A DNA stretch of 53,902 nt. Origin: Oscillospiraceae bacterium. Its GTDB lineage: Bacteria; Bacillota; Clostridia; Oscillospirales; Oscillospiraceae. The notes under the pieces were generated by a model that was given only the letters and a program-made list of their open reading frames with translations, searched no databases and was not told where the DNA came from. Position numbers and translations under genes: made by a program. The first letter of the stretch is position 1, and each line of letters starts with the position of its first letter. Where the stretch lies: assembly GCA_009781515.1 (NCBI GenBank), contig WQXY01000016.1, positions 1-53,902 of the forward strand, written 5' to 3'. Positions 44,402 through 53,415 of the stretch are shown one piece after another.

Positions 44402-44572
44402 TTATGAAACCTCACGACCGTTGTAGTTTCCGCATGCCTTGCAAGCTCTGTGCGGTAAGCGGAGCTCTCCGCATTTCGGACAAGTTGAAAGACCCGGTGA
44501 TGCGAGCTTCCAGTGCGCCGAACGACGCTTGTCTCTTCTTGCTTTTGAAACCTTACTTTTTGGTACTGCCAT
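44402..44572 (-). CDS. rpmF: 50S ribosomal protein L32
   Basis: 56 aa. It begins [20 protein letters not shown], the universal L32 N-terminus. A zinc ribbon follows: [18 protein letters not shown] (C-x2-C, C-x2-C), so this is the zinc-binding C+ form. It is a component of the large ribosomal subunit. It follows yceD by 32 bases and precedes a strong terminator. plsX, which often follows rpmF in Firmicutes, is not here. Confidence 0.97.
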   Translation of the reverse strand: MAVPKSKVSKARRDKRRSAHWKLASPGLSTCPKCGELRLPHRACKACGNYNGREVS

Positions 44573-44604
44573 TTATAACACCTCTATTCGTTTATCGGCT
44601 AAGT

Positions 44605-45096
44605 TTATTCTTCAAGCAGCTGACTTAAAATTTCGAGCCGCGGGTCTATATCACGTTTACAATCGCACTTTCCTTCATTTAGGTTAACTCCGCATTTTTG
44701 GCACAGTCCTGCACAATCCTCACTGCAAAGTAGCCTGTCATCTATACCTAAAATCGTTTCCGTAACGATTATCTCCGTTGCATCGATTTTATCCCCTTGG
44801 AGGAAGTACCCGTCCGGGTTTTCGCCAACCCCTCCCTCTGTGAGGTTTACCGATATCAGCTTATGTATGGGGTACTCGAACTCTTTGAGACATCTTGCAC
44901 AGGCACATGTACATACTATATCCGCATCTGCTGTAAATGTCAGCACTCCTGCACTGTTTGTAACTTTTCCCGTGGCTCTCACCGGCTCTTCTACGCGGAT
45001 AACCGAACCGCCGATGATATCTTTCATGTCAGGCTCATAGTCAAATGAAACCTTGCCGCCGGGAACATCAATTATCTCTCGAAGGTCGAGTAACAT
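44605..45096 (-). CDS. yceD: YceD family (DUF177) protein
   Basis: 163 aa from ATG 45096 (GGGGG 5 bases upstream). The N-terminus MLLDLREIIDVPGGKVSFDY and the central C-x-C-A-R-C-L-K-E-F are YceD hallmarks. The C-terminal cysteine set CSEDCAGLCQKCGVNLNEG is typical of Gram-positive members and suggests zinc binding. The family is linked with rpmF and 23S rRNA accumulation. It is transcribed from a near-perfect promoter at 45140-45168. Confidence 0.93.
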   Translation of the reverse strand: MLLDLREIIDVPGGKVSFDYEPDMKDIIGGSVIRVEEPVRATGKVTNSAGVLTFTADADIVCTCACARCLKEFEYPIHKLISVNLTEGGVGENPDGYFLQGDKIDATEIIVTETILGIDDRLLCSEDCAGLCQKCGVNLNEGKCDCKRDIDPRLEILSQLLEE

Positions 45097-45139
45097 AGTA
45101 ACCCCCTGCATGTTTTATAACACGCACAAAAGCTTTGAC

Positions 45140-45168
45140 ATTATACGATATTGCAATATTGTTGTCAA
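45140..45168 (-). promoter_or_regulatory. Consensus SigA promoter of yceD-rpmF
   Basis: On the minus strand, TTGACA (45168-45163), 17-base spacer, TATAAT (45145-45140): both hexamers perfect. The spacer contains the perfect palindrome at 45148-45159. Confidence 0.92.
45148..45159. repeat. 12-bp perfect palindrome ATATTGCAATAT
   Basis: It lies in the spacer of the yceD promoter and 2 bases from the -35 box of the divergent promoter. The position is suitable for an operator acting on both units, but it could be chance in AT-rich DNA. Confidence 0.5.
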
Positions 45169-45190
45169 ATACTTTTTATTTTGGTATTAT
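45162..45190 (+). promoter_or_regulatory. SigA promoter of the UroD-family/galactokinase/RluA unit
   Basis: TTGTCA (45162-45167), 17-base spacer, TATTAT (45185-45190). The -35 box occupies the same bases as the -35 of the divergent yceD promoter. AAGGAGAG then leads to a GTG start at 45215. Confidence 0.85.
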
Positions 45191-45214
45191 GTAAAGCAAA
45201 AAAGGAGAGATTTT

Positions 45215-46288
45215 GTGACAGGGAAAGAGCGTATATCTAATATATTAAAAAGAAAGCCTGTTGACAGAATTGGGCTGTACGAACATTTCTGGCAAGACAC
45301 AAGGGTTCTTTATACCAAGCAGGGACATATAAAACCCGATGAAAACCTCGACGAACATTTTGGCTTTGACCTGTCTTTGTGTTGGGCATTTAACAAGATG
45401 CTTGATTTGGACTTTACCCCTGTTGTTGTCAGCGAAGATGAAACAACGATTACCACGAAAGACGGAAACGGAGCCACACTTCGACGCTTCAAAGACCATG
45501 TAACCACTCCCGAAAATGTGGATTACGACATCAAAGAGCGCAGCGACTGGGAAAAAGCAAAGCACTTTTTATTAAACGACATAGAGCGAAGAATTAACTT
45601 TGAAATGTATCGCAATGCCAAAGCTGCAGCGGATAAAGCAGGTCGCTTTTTCGCATGGAGCGGGCCGCATCTTTTCGAAGACATTTTATTTATATGCGGA
45701 CATGTAAACATGCTCTACGGCATGGCAGACGACCCCGACTGGTTTATCGACATGGCACAGACCTATGCAGAGCTTACAATAAAAATGCAGGAAATTCTCT
45801 TTGAGCGCGAGGGATATCCTGACGGACTATTTTATTACGAAGACTTGGGATACAAAGGCAAAACCTTTACCTCGCCGAAGATGTACCGCGAGCTGCTTTT
45901 CCCTGTTCATAAATACACATTCGATTGGGCACATGAAAGAGGACTGCCTATAATACTTCATTCCTGCGGATATGTTGAAACACTTATCCCCGACTTAATA
46001 GAGGCGGGTGTTGACTGCCTGCAAACGCTCGAAGTAAAAGCCGGAATGGATGTTGTCAAGCTCCATAAAGAGTTTGGCGACAGGCTGTCTTTTATGGGAG
46101 GAATTGATGTGCGGGCACTTTACACAAATGACGGCAAAACAATCGACGAAGAGCTGAACCGCGTAATACCCATTGTTAAGCAAGGCTACGGGTTCATAGC
46201 ACACAGCGACCATTCCATACCGTACACAGTAGAATATGACTCGCTCAAGTATTACTTTGATAAGGTGCTTGAGCTCGGACGATATTAG
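45215..46288 (+). CDS. Uroporphyrinogen decarboxylase-family methyltransferase
   Basis: 357 aa from GTG 45215, behind AAGGAGAG; the open frame upstream crosses the promoter and is rejected. It is a TIM barrel of the URO-D/MtaA/MtvB superfamily. TGKERISNILKRKPVDRIG is the usual N-terminus. LHSCGYVE (His249, Cys251) gives the H-x-C zinc motif of cobamide-dependent methyltransferases, and GIDVRALYTND follows. It lacks the Arg-rich N-terminus of HemE. It probably demethylates a small substrate onto a corrinoid protein, such as the one at 27.6 kb, but no substrate is shown. It shares a transcript with the galactokinase-like gene. Confidence 0.85.
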   Translation: MTGKERISNILKRKPVDRIGLYEHFWQDTRVLYTKQGHIKPDENLDEHFGFDLSLCWAFNKMLDLDFTPVVVSEDETTITTKDGNGATLRRFKDHVTTPENVDYDIKERSDWEKAKHFLLNDIERRINFEMYRNAKAAADKAGRFFAWSGPHLFEDILFICGHVNMLYGMADDPDWFIDMAQTYAELTIKMQEILFEREGYPDGLFYYEDLGYKGKTFTSPKMYRELLFPVHKYTFDWAHERGLPIILHSCGYVETLIPDLIEAGVDCLQTLEVKAGMDVVKLHKEFGDRLSFMGGIDVRALYTNDGKTIDEELNRVIPIVKQGYGFIAHSDHSIPYTVEYDSLKYYFDKVLELGRY

Positions 46289-46306
46289 ACAGGAGTTTTA
46301 CCGAAA

Positions 46307-47431
46307 ATGGAAAAACGTTTGTTTTCCGCACCCGGACGTGTAGAAATCGGAGGCAACCACACCGACCACCAGCATGGCGTGGTGCTCGCTGCCGCTGTAG
46401 ATTTGGAAGTTAAGTGCACGGCGTCAAAAAACAGCACCGGCATAATAAACATCGAAAATCAGCAATACGGTTCATTTTCTTTAAGCCTCGATAACCTCGA
46501 TGTCCGCCCCGAAGAAAAAGAGACAGCGGCAGCGGTGGTACGCGGTGTGGCTGCATGGTTTAAAAAGCACGGCCACACAATCGGCGGCTTTGATGCGAGC
46601 GTGTCTTCAACCGTACCTGTCGGCTCCGGGCTGTCAAGCTCTGCGGCATTTGAAGTGCTCATAGGCAACGTGTTTAAGGGGCTGTACGGCTGTGATGTTT
46701 CACCTCTTGATATCGCGCTTGCGGGAAAATATGCCGAAAACGAATATTTCGGCAAGCCCTGCGGCTTAATGGACCAAGCCGCTTCATCCTTCGGCGGGCT
46801 GAACCTGATTGATTTTGCAGACCCTGACAGTACTGTTGTCACGCCGATAAATACGCAGCTCCCGGGATATTTAATGTGTATTGTAGAAACAGGCGGCTCT
46901 CATGCAGACCTGACCGCCGAATATGCTGCAATACCGCATGAGATGAAGCTCGTTGCGGGTCACTTCGGATATGAGTTTCTAAACGAGCTACCCACAGATG
47001 TGTTTTATGAGAATATAAATAAGCTTCGGGCGGCAAAAATAAGCGACCGTGCAATACTTCGCTCAATTCACTTTTTTGAAGAATGTTTACGCGCCAAGGA
47101 GCAGGCAAAAGCCTTGCAAACAGGCGACATTCCCGAATTTCTGAGCCTCATAAACAAGTCGGGACTATCATCTCTTGCATATTTACAAAATGTATTTACA
47201 TCATCAAATCCAAGTGAGCAGGGGCTGACCCTTGCACTCGCACTGTCCGAAAAGCTTCTCGCAGGCAAAGGTGCATGGCGTGTACATGGCGGTGGTTTTG
47301 CCGGAACAATTCTCGCTTTTGTGCCGACTGATTTAAAAGATGAATACAACAGGCAAATGAGTAAAATATTTGGCAAAAACTTCTGCCATTTTCTAAATAT
47401 CAGTAATAATGGTGGCAGAGAGATAGAATGA
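46307..47431 (+). CDS. galK: Galactokinase-like GHMP sugar kinase
   Basis: 374 aa. The GHMP fold is clear: VPVGSGLSSSAAFEV is the ATP loop, PCGLMDQAASSFGG contains the catalytic Asp, and VHGGGFAGTILAFV is motif 3. The sugar-binding signature, normally G-E-H-T-D-Y, reads GGNHTDHQHG: Glu is Asn and Tyr is His. This variant recurs in clostridial proteins annotated galactokinase, but the Glu contacts galactose in characterised enzymes, so specificity is open. AGGAG precedes the ATG by 10 bases. It overlaps the rluA start (ATGA). Confidence 0.85.
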   Translation: MEKRLFSAPGRVEIGGNHTDHQHGVVLAAAVDLEVKCTASKNSTGIINIENQQYGSFSLSLDNLDVRPEEKETAAAVVRGVAAWFKKHGHTIGGFDASVSSTVPVGSGLSSSAAFEVLIGNVFKGLYGCDVSPLDIALAGKYAENEYFGKPCGLMDQAASSFGGLNLIDFADPDSTVVTPINTQLPGYLMCIVETGGSHADLTAEYAAIPHEMKLVAGHFGYEFLNELPTDVFYENINKLRAAKISDRAILRSIHFFEECLRAKEQAKALQTGDIPEFLSLINKSGLSSLAYLQNVFTSSNPSEQGLTLALALSEKLLAGKGAWRVHGGGFAGTILAFVPTDLKDEYNRQMSKIFGKNFCHFLNISNNGGREIE

Positions 47432-48399
47432 AAGAGTTTATAATAGACAAAAATGACAGTGCGCAGCGGGTGGACAGATTTGCGGCAAAGGTTGCATCTT
47501 CGTTGCCGTCTTCCCTTTTGCAAAAATATATCCGCCTTAAGCGGATAAAAATCAATGGCAAGGCAACAAAGCGTGACTACAGGTTAAACGTCGGCGATGT
47601 TGTTCAAATGTATATAAATGATGAATATTTCGAAGCGGCAAGCACAGACAAGGCTTATCTCAAAATAACGAACCACGGACTTGATATTATTTATGAGGAT
47701 GATAATATTCTGCTGATTAACAAACCTGTCGGTGTGCTATGCCACAGTGACAGTGAATATGATTATACTGCTGTTATATCAAGAGTTCAGGCATATCTTC
47801 ATAATAACGGCGCATGGCGGCCAAATGACGAAAACTCCTTTGCTCCCGCGCTATGCAACCGCATCGACCGCAACACCTCGGGAATTGTTATCGCCGCAAA
47901 AAACGCCGAAGCACTAAGGATAATTAATGAAAAACTCAGACTGCAAGAGATAGACAAATACTACCTCGCTGCCGTCCACGGCGAGCCGAAGCCTCCCAAA
48001 GCAAGGCTTGAGGGGTTCATTTTCAAAGATGCGGTCAAAAACCGTGTATATGTGACAAAAGACAGCAAGCCGGGCTCAAAAACCGCTGTTATGGAGTATC
48101 AAACAATAAAAACATCAAAGCACAAGGCAGGCGACCTGTCATTGCTTGAGTGCCGTCTTATAACAGGTCGCACACATCAGATACGTGCACAGCTTGCAAG
48201 TGCCGGACACCCGATACTCGGCGACGGCAAGTACGGCAGGGGCGACCTTGACAAGCCGTTTGGCGAAACAAAGCAGGCACTTTGTTCATACAGGCTTATT
48301 TTTTCGTTCAAAGCCGATGCGGGAGCGCTCTCTTATCTGAGCGGTCAGGAATTTAAGCTCACCGAAGTGCCGTTTACCGAAAGGTATTTTAGTTTATAA
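47428..48399 (+). CDS. RluA-family pseudouridine synthase
   Basis: 323 aa. An S4 RNA-binding domain (about 15-80: LLQKYIRLKRIKINGK) precedes the catalytic domain. The active-site loop NRIDRNTSGIVI supplies the catalytic Asp in the H/N-R-x-D-x-x-T-S-G motif. LLECRLITGRTHQIRAQLAS and HPILGDGKYG are also diagnostic. It modifies uridines in 23S rRNA (RluC/RluD type); which positions cannot be told. It is translationally coupled to galK by ATGA. Confidence 0.93.
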   Translation: MKEFIIDKNDSAQRVDRFAAKVASSLPSSLLQKYIRLKRIKINGKATKRDYRLNVGDVVQMYINDEYFEAASTDKAYLKITNHGLDIIYEDDNILLINKPVGVLCHSDSEYDYTAVISRVQAYLHNNGAWRPNDENSFAPALCNRIDRNTSGIVIAAKNAEALRIINEKLRLQEIDKYYLAAVHGEPKPPKARLEGFIFKDAVKNRVYVTKDSKPGSKTAVMEYQTIKTSKHKAGDLSLLECRLITGRTHQIRAQLASAGHPILGDGKYGRGDLDKPFGETKQALCSYRLIFSFKADAGALSYLSGQEFKLTEVPFTERYFSL

Positions 48400-48408
48400 C
48401 AGTAATTC

Positions 48409-48437
48409 TTGACAGTTTGTATTTATAACTATATTAT
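48409..48437 (+). promoter_or_regulatory. SigA promoter of the pot operon
   Basis: TTGACA (48409-48414), 17-base spacer, TATTAT (48432-48437). The leader of about 45 bases carries the SD GGGGGAGG, 5 bases before a GTG start. Confidence 0.88.
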
Positions 48438-48487
48438 TACTCTCTACGCTTTATACTTTCTATTACACTCAGTGAGGGGGAGGATAA

Positions 48488-49642
48488 GTGACCAAAGAGT
48501 TGATTCGTCTTTCCGATTGTAAGGTGGCGTTTGACGGTGACGTTGTTTTAGACAACATAAACCTGTATATCAATGATAAAGAATTTCTCACACTTCTTGG
48601 TCCGAGCGGCTGTGGTAAAACCACGACCCTTCGGATTATCGGCGGTTTCTTAAAACCCGACTCCGGTGATGTGTTTTTTGACGGTGCGAGAATAAATGAT
48701 GTTCCGCCGCATAAACGGCTCGTCAACACCATTTTCCAAAAATATGCACTCTTTACGCATTTGAATGTATTTGAAAATGTCGCATTCGGACTTCGCGTGG
48801 CAAGACCCGACGACAAAAAAATAGATAAACATGAAATTTCACATCGTGTTATAGAAATGCTTGAGGTCGTAAGTCTCAAGGGTTTTGAAAAACGCGATGT
48901 TTCATCACTCTCGGGCGGGCAGCAGCAGCGTGTTGCCATAGCACGCGCTCTTGTCAACAAACCTAAGGTGCTCTTGCTTGACGAACCGCTCGGTGCACTT
49001 GATATGCGTCTTCGAAAGGACATGCAAAACGAGCTAAAGCAAATCCAGCAGTCCACGGGTATTACCTTTGTTTATGTAACGCATGATCAAGAGGAAGCGC
49101 TCGCCATGTCCGATACGGTTGTTGTTATGGAGGGCGGCGTTATCCAGCAAATCGGCACACCCGAGGATATTTATAACGAGCCGAAAAACGCCTTTGTGGC
49201 TGATTTTATCGGTGAGAGCAATATAGTTGACGGTATCATGCGCTCGGACGGGGTTGTCGAAATTTTCGGACGCAAGTTCAAATGTCTCGACAGCGGCTTT
49301 GAGCCCATGGAGCCTGTTGATGTTGTTATACGACCGGAGGATATCGACATAGTATCACCCGGAAAAGGCAAGCTCACGGGAACAATAACCGGCATAACTT
49401 TCCGTGGTGTTATGTACGATATAATCGTAGATTTTCATGGTTTTAAGTGGCTGATACAAACAACCGACCTGTGTCAGGTCGGCACGGAAATAGGAATTCA
49501 AATTGACCCCGACGGAATACATATTATGAAAAAGAGCCGTTTTTCGGGAATGTATGGCGACTACAGCTCATACAGCGCCGAGTATGATGATATCGGCGAC
49601 GCGGAGCATGAGTACGAACCGGAGGACGAAGATGAAGCCTAA
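48488..49642 (+). CDS. potA: Spermidine/putrescine ABC transporter ATP-binding protein
   Basis: 384 aa from a GTG start. Walker [13 protein letters not shown], signature [15 protein letters not shown], Walker [13 protein letters not shown], and a C-terminal TOBE domain (about 275-350). It energises polyamine import. The last 25 or so residues are a strongly acidic tail ([10 protein letters not shown]) beyond the usual PotA end. The tail overlaps the potB start by 11 bases, and its GGAGGACGAAG codons provide the potB SD. Confidence 0.95.
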   Translation: MTKELIRLSDCKVAFDGDVVLDNINLYINDKEFLTLLGPSGCGKTTTLRIIGGFLKPDSGDVFFDGARINDVPPHKRLVNTIFQKYALFTHLNVFENVAFGLRVARPDDKKIDKHEISHRVIEMLEVVSLKGFEKRDVSSLSGGQQQRVAIARALVNKPKVLLLDEPLGALDMRLRKDMQNELKQIQQSTGITFVYVTHDQEEALAMSDTVVVMEGGVIQQIGTPEDIYNEPKNAFVADFIGESNIVDGIMRSDGVVEIFGRKFKCLDSGFEPMEPVDVVIRPEDIDIVSPGKGKLTGTITGITFRGVMYDIIVDFHGFKWLIQTTDLCQVGTEIGIQIDPDGIHIMKKSRFSGMYGDYSSYSAEYDDIGDAEHEYEPEDEDEA

Positions 49643-50444
49643 GTTTTTTGCTGTCCCCTATGTTGTATGGATGGCTATCTTTGTTATCGCTCCGGTTTTA
49701 ATCGTTGTTTTTTACGCATTTACTACAGCCGACGGAGGGTTTACACTAACGCATTTTACAGAGATGAGCAGGTTTTTGCCTGTTTTTACCCGCTCTTTCA
49801 GGCTTGCATTTATTTCAACAATAATCAGCATAGCAATCGGATATCCTGTCGCTTACATTTTGTCCCGTGAGGGTCAACGAGTACAGCGGCTTATGATTAT
49901 GCTCATTATGCTTCCGATGTGGATGAATTTTTTGCTTCGTACATACGCATGGATGTCGATACTTGAAAACACGGGACTTTTAAACCGCTTTTTGGCATTT
50001 CTCGGACTGCCGCAGCTGCAGATTATAAATACACCAACCGCGGTTGTGATAGGTATGGTTTATAACTTTCTTCCCTTTATGATTCTTCCGATTTATTCCG
50101 TCATTGTTAAAATTGATAAAAGCCTGTATGAGGCAGCTTCCGACCTCGGCGCAAATACTCTTGGTGTTTTCCGCAAGCTTGTCATACCTATGAGTCTGCC
50201 CGGGGTACTCTCGGGTATTATGATGGTTTTTGTTCCCGCCGTTTCAACCTTTGTCATATCGCAGCTGCTCGGCGGCGGTATGGTTATGATGCTCGGCGAC
50301 CTCATTGAAATGCAGTTTCTCGGAAGCACGTACAACCCGCAGCTCGGCTCTGCCGTTGCACTTGTTATGATGGTTATTGTCATCCTGTTTATGTATGTAA
50401 TGAACCGCTTTGGCGAGGGCGAAGAAAAGGCGGTGGGTTTATGA
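49632..50444 (+). CDS. potB: Spermidine/putrescine ABC transporter permease PotB
   Basis: 270 aa from ATG 49632, behind GGAGG; the longer frame overlaps potA in another frame and is rejected. Six membrane helices; the coupling loop is [20 protein letters not shown] (E-A-A-x-D-L-G-A). It begins [20 protein letters not shown]. Partner of PotC, with which it overlaps by 4 bases. Confidence 0.95.
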   Translation: MKPKFFAVPYVVWMAIFVIAPVLIVVFYAFTTADGGFTLTHFTEMSRFLPVFTRSFRLAFISTIISIAIGYPVAYILSREGQRVQRLMIMLIMLPMWMNFLLRTYAWMSILENTGLLNRFLAFLGLPQLQIINTPTAVVIGMVYNFLPFMILPIYSVIVKIDKSLYEAASDLGANTLGVFRKLVIPMSLPGVLSGIMMVFVPAVSTFVISQLLGGGMVMMLGDLIEMQFLGSTYNPQLGSAVALVMMVIVILFMYVMNRFGEGEEKAVGL

Positions 50445-51277
50445 CAGGTATGACAAGACGACCGGGATTTTTCGGCAGAGGATATAATTTTCTGATTTTA
50501 TTCTTTCTTTACGCACCGATTTTTGTGTTGATTGCTTTTTCATTCAACAGCTCAAGAAGCCGCAGTGTGTGGACGGGTTTTACATTTGACTGGTATAAAT
50601 CTCTCGTGCAGGACGAGTCCATAATGAACGCGTTTTATACCACGATAATAATCGCCATTTTATCGGCGGTGATTGCCACTATTGCCGGAACATTTGCGGC
50701 AGTCGGTTTTTTCAGTATGCGAAAAAAATGGCGGACACCGCTTTTACACATAAATAACATTCCGATGATGAATGCCGACATTGTGACAGGTGTTTCGCTT
50801 GCAATGCTCTTTGTTGCACTCGGAAGTCTGCTTCGGGTAAACTTTTTCGGCTTTGCAACAATACTCATTGCTCATATTACATTTAACATTCCCTACGTTA
50901 TTTTATCAATCATGCCAAAGCTGCGTCAGATCGACTCCAATCTTGTTGATGCTGCCTGCGACCTCGGCTGCACATGGATGAAAGCATTTTGGAAAGTCAT
51001 AGTTCCCGAAATCATGCCGGGTATAATAAACGGACTTATTATAGCTTTTACTTTATCTGTTGACGATTTTGTGATAAGCTACTTTACTGCGGGCGGAAAT
51101 GTAATGACACTGCCGATGAAAATTTTCGCCATGACCCGCAGACGCATTTCACCGGAAATAAATGCGCTCTCGACAATATTGTTCTTAACGGTTCTTGCAA
51201 TGCTGATTATTATCAATGTCCGCGAAGCAAGGCAGGAGGAGCGTTTGAAACAAAGTCAGCTTATGCTGAACAGATAG
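50441..51277 (+). CDS. potC: Spermidine/putrescine ABC transporter permease PotC
   Basis: 278 aa, six membrane helices. PIFVLIAFSFNSSRSRSVW near the N-terminus is typical of PotC. The coupling loop is DAACDLGCTWMKAFWKVIVP, and FTLSVDDFVISYFTAG is a PotC hallmark. It forms the channel with PotB. It ends 16 bases before potD. Confidence 0.95.
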   Translation: MTGMTRRPGFFGRGYNFLILFFLYAPIFVLIAFSFNSSRSRSVWTGFTFDWYKSLVQDESIMNAFYTTIIIAILSAVIATIAGTFAAVGFFSMRKKWRTPLLHINNIPMMNADIVTGVSLAMLFVALGSLLRVNFFGFATILIAHITFNIPYVILSIMPKLRQIDSNLVDAACDLGCTWMKAFWKVIVPEIMPGIINGLIIAFTLSVDDFVISYFTAGGNVMTLPMKIFAMTRRRISPEINALSTILFLTVLAMLIIINVREARQEERLKQSQLMLNR

Positions 51278-51293
51278 GAGAATTAGAAATAAG

Positions 51294-52346
51294 ATGAAAA
51301 GAAAAATTTGTATCGTAATAGTTATTTGCTTACTGGCGGCGCTGACTGTTTCCGCTTGTGGTGAAGCAGCGGGATCAAACGGACAGGTCAATGTCTATAA
51401 TTGGGGCGAGTATATAGATAAGGATATTTTCCGCATATTTGAAAGAGAAACAGGGATTAAGATTAATTATTTTGAGTTTCAAAGCAACGAGGAGCTGTAC
51501 TCACTGCTCAAAACGGGCAGCACAACTGTTGATGTAATAATTCCCTCGGACTACATGATTGGGCGTCTTATCGAAGAGGGAATGCTTGAGGAGCTTGATT
51601 TTTCAAACATTCCAAACTTTTCTCTCATTGACCCGAAGTATAAAAATCTTGAGTTTGACCCGCAAAATAAATTCTCTGTCGCATATATGACAGGGACAGT
51701 CGGACTTATTTACAACTCCTCGATGATTTCCGATGAAATTACAAGCTGGAGCTCACTCTTTGACGAGCGGTATTCCGGGCAGATACTTATGTTTGATAAT
51801 CCGCGTGATGCTTTTGGTATAGCGCTTAAATATCTCGGATACTCGCAAAACACCGTAAACGAAGACGAAATCCGCGAAGCTTATGACCTGCTTGCCCTGC
51901 AAAAGCCACTCTTGCAGGCATATGTCATGGACCAGATTTTCTTTAAGCTTGAGTCCGGCGAGGCTGCAATCGGTCCGTACTACGCAGGCGACTATCTGTT
52001 TATGTATGAAAACAATCAGGATTTAGTATTTGTACGCCCTGTTGAGGGGTCAAACTTCTTTGTTGACTCCATGTGTATTCCGATTGGTGCGGCAAATAAA
52101 GAAAATGCCGAAATATTCATAAACTTTATGTCCCGCACGGACATTGCCCTTAAGAACATGGCAGAAATCATGTATGCTTCGGCAAATTTTGAAGCAGCAG
52201 AGCAGTTTGCCAACGAGCTTGAGCCGTGGGAATACGAAATAATGTTTGCAAGTGCCGAAGTGCTCGCAAACTGTGATGTATTCATCCATCTGCCCGGACA
52301 TATTCTTGCACTCTACGACCAGCTGTGGATTGAGTTAAAGCGGTAG
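51294..52346 (+). CDS. potD: Spermidine/putrescine-binding lipoprotein
   Basis: 350 aa. A lipoprotein signal (IVICLLAALTVSAC) with lipobox VSAC anchors it outside the membrane. The mature N-terminus VNVYNWGEYIDKDIFRIFE is the PotD/PotF signature (Y-N-W-x-x-Y). LKTGSTTVDVIIPSDYMIGR and GTVGLIYN follow the same family. The substrate is a polyamine by family inference. AGGAG precedes the ATG. Confidence 0.94.
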   Translation: MKRKICIVIVICLLAALTVSACGEAAGSNGQVNVYNWGEYIDKDIFRIFERETGIKINYFEFQSNEELYSLLKTGSTTVDVIIPSDYMIGRLIEEGMLEELDFSNIPNFSLIDPKYKNLEFDPQNKFSVAYMTGTVGLIYNSSMISDEITSWSSLFDERYSGQILMFDNPRDAFGIALKYLGYSQNTVNEDEIREAYDLLALQKPLLQAYVMDQIFFKLESGEAAIGPYYAGDYLFMYENNQDLVFVRPVEGSNFFVDSMCIPIGAANKENAEIFINFMSRTDIALKNMAEIMYASANFEAAEQFANELEPWEYEIMFASAEVLANCDVFIHLPGHILALYDQLWIELKR

Positions 52347-52352
52347 TTTTCT

Positions 52353-53267
52353 ATGGATATGCAGGTTATTCTTAGTCAAATGGCAGTGCTTTTTATCCTG
52401 CTTGCTGTGGGTCTCACAGTCGGCAAGCTGAAGCTGCTCACGCCCGAGGGTAACAAGGTACTCACCAAGGTAGTGCTGTTTATTGCCCTGCCATGTACTA
52501 TTTTAACCTCTGTACTCGACAGTGACATTGACATTACGGTAGCTGATACAGCTTTTTACCTGTCAATGTCACTATTTTCATTTGTTATAGCCTTTGCCGT
52601 CGTGATCCCGATTATATTTCTGTCGCGCGCCGGTAAAGAAGACCGTGGTTTGCTCACTTATATGAGTGTTTACAGCAACAGCGGGTTTATGGGAATTCCC
52701 GTGGCAATCGCCATATTCGGCGCTGCGGGAGCATTTTACACGGCTCTTTTTAACATATGGTTTAATGTGCTTTCGTTTTCTGTCGGGATAATGCTAATCG
52801 CAGGCAAGGGAAGGAAATTTAACCCCAAGCTGCTTATTAATCCCCCGCTTATTGCCGCACTGCTTGCTATACCTGTTGCATTTGCGGGTTTCAAGCCGCC
52901 TGATATTTTGTCCGAAACGATAAGACTCACAGGGAATATCACAACCCCCGGCGCTATGATTGTAATCGGCTCATCTCTTTCATATATCCCTTTGAAAAAT
53001 GTGTTTTCGGAGTGGCGGATCGCTCTTGTCTGTGCGTTAAAGCTGCTTTTTGTTCCGTTTGTCACATGGCTGATACTTCGCAACTTCATCACAGACGACA
53101 TCATGCTTGGAGTGCTTGTTATTATCGCTGCAATGCCGACAGCCGCACAGTCGTCAATGTTTGCTATTGAATACGGCGGAAACGAACGTATCGCCTCCGC
53201 CGGTGTGTTTATAACAACGCTGCTGTGCGGCATCACCGTGCCACTGTTGGTATATTTATTGTTGTGA
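52353..53267 (+). CDS. AEC-family permease
   Basis: 304 aa with about ten membrane helices. VLFIALPCTILTSVLDSDID near the N-terminus, YSNSGFMGIPVAIAIFG, and AAMPTAAQSSMFAIEYGG in the last part are family marks of auxin-efflux/malonate-type carriers. The substrate is unknown; bacterial members move organic acids or amino acids. It is only 6 bases after potD, so it is likely cotranscribed with the polyamine transporter. It converges on obgE across a 148-bp palindromic gap. Confidence 0.9.
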   Translation: MDMQVILSQMAVLFILLAVGLTVGKLKLLTPEGNKVLTKVVLFIALPCTILTSVLDSDIDITVADTAFYLSMSLFSFVIAFAVVIPIIFLSRAGKEDRGLLTYMSVYSNSGFMGIPVAIAIFGAAGAFYTALFNIWFNVLSFSVGIMLIAGKGRKFNPKLLINPPLIAALLAIPVAFAGFKPPDILSETIRLTGNITTPGAMIVIGSSLSYIPLKNVFSEWRIALVCALKLLFVPFVTWLILRNFITDDIMLGVLVIIAAMPTAAQSSMFAIEYGGNERIASAGVFITTLLCGITVPLLVYLLL

Positions 53268-53274
53268 TAATGTT

Positions 53275-53409
53275 AAAAGTCATCTTGCGTCAGTCATTAT
53301 AATTGCAATTTCTCATCACATTTGAATAAACGTCGTGTTCTCAAATGTGACGCTCAGCGTCCTGCTTCGCTGTTTCGAAATTCAATTACAACGACTGACC
53401 GTGACTTTT
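53275..53409. repeat. Long nested palindrome between convergent genes
   Basis: Outer arms AAAAGTCA (53275-53282) and TGACTTTT (53402-53409). Middle arms 53289-53312 and 53377-53399 (GTCAGTC ... AATTTC and its inverse) pair over 23 positions with one bulge. Inner arms TCACATTTGA (53316-53325) and TCAAATGTGA (53341-53350), and a small GACGC-TCA-GCGTC hairpin (53349-53361). In the minus-strand RNA (downstream of obgE) both middle-arm mismatches become G-U pairs; in the plus-strand RNA they are A-C. Confidence 0.75.
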
Positions 53410-53415
53410 ATGTTA

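Noticed and set aside
45053..45214. N-terminal extension of the UroD-family protein (frame open to 45053)
   Set aside because: It crosses the divergent promoters; the GTG at 45215 has an ideal SD and gives the family's normal N-terminus.
49554..49631. N-terminal extension of PotB inside potA
   Set aside because: Wrong-frame reading of the PotA tail; the ATG at 49632 follows GGAGG at good spacing.
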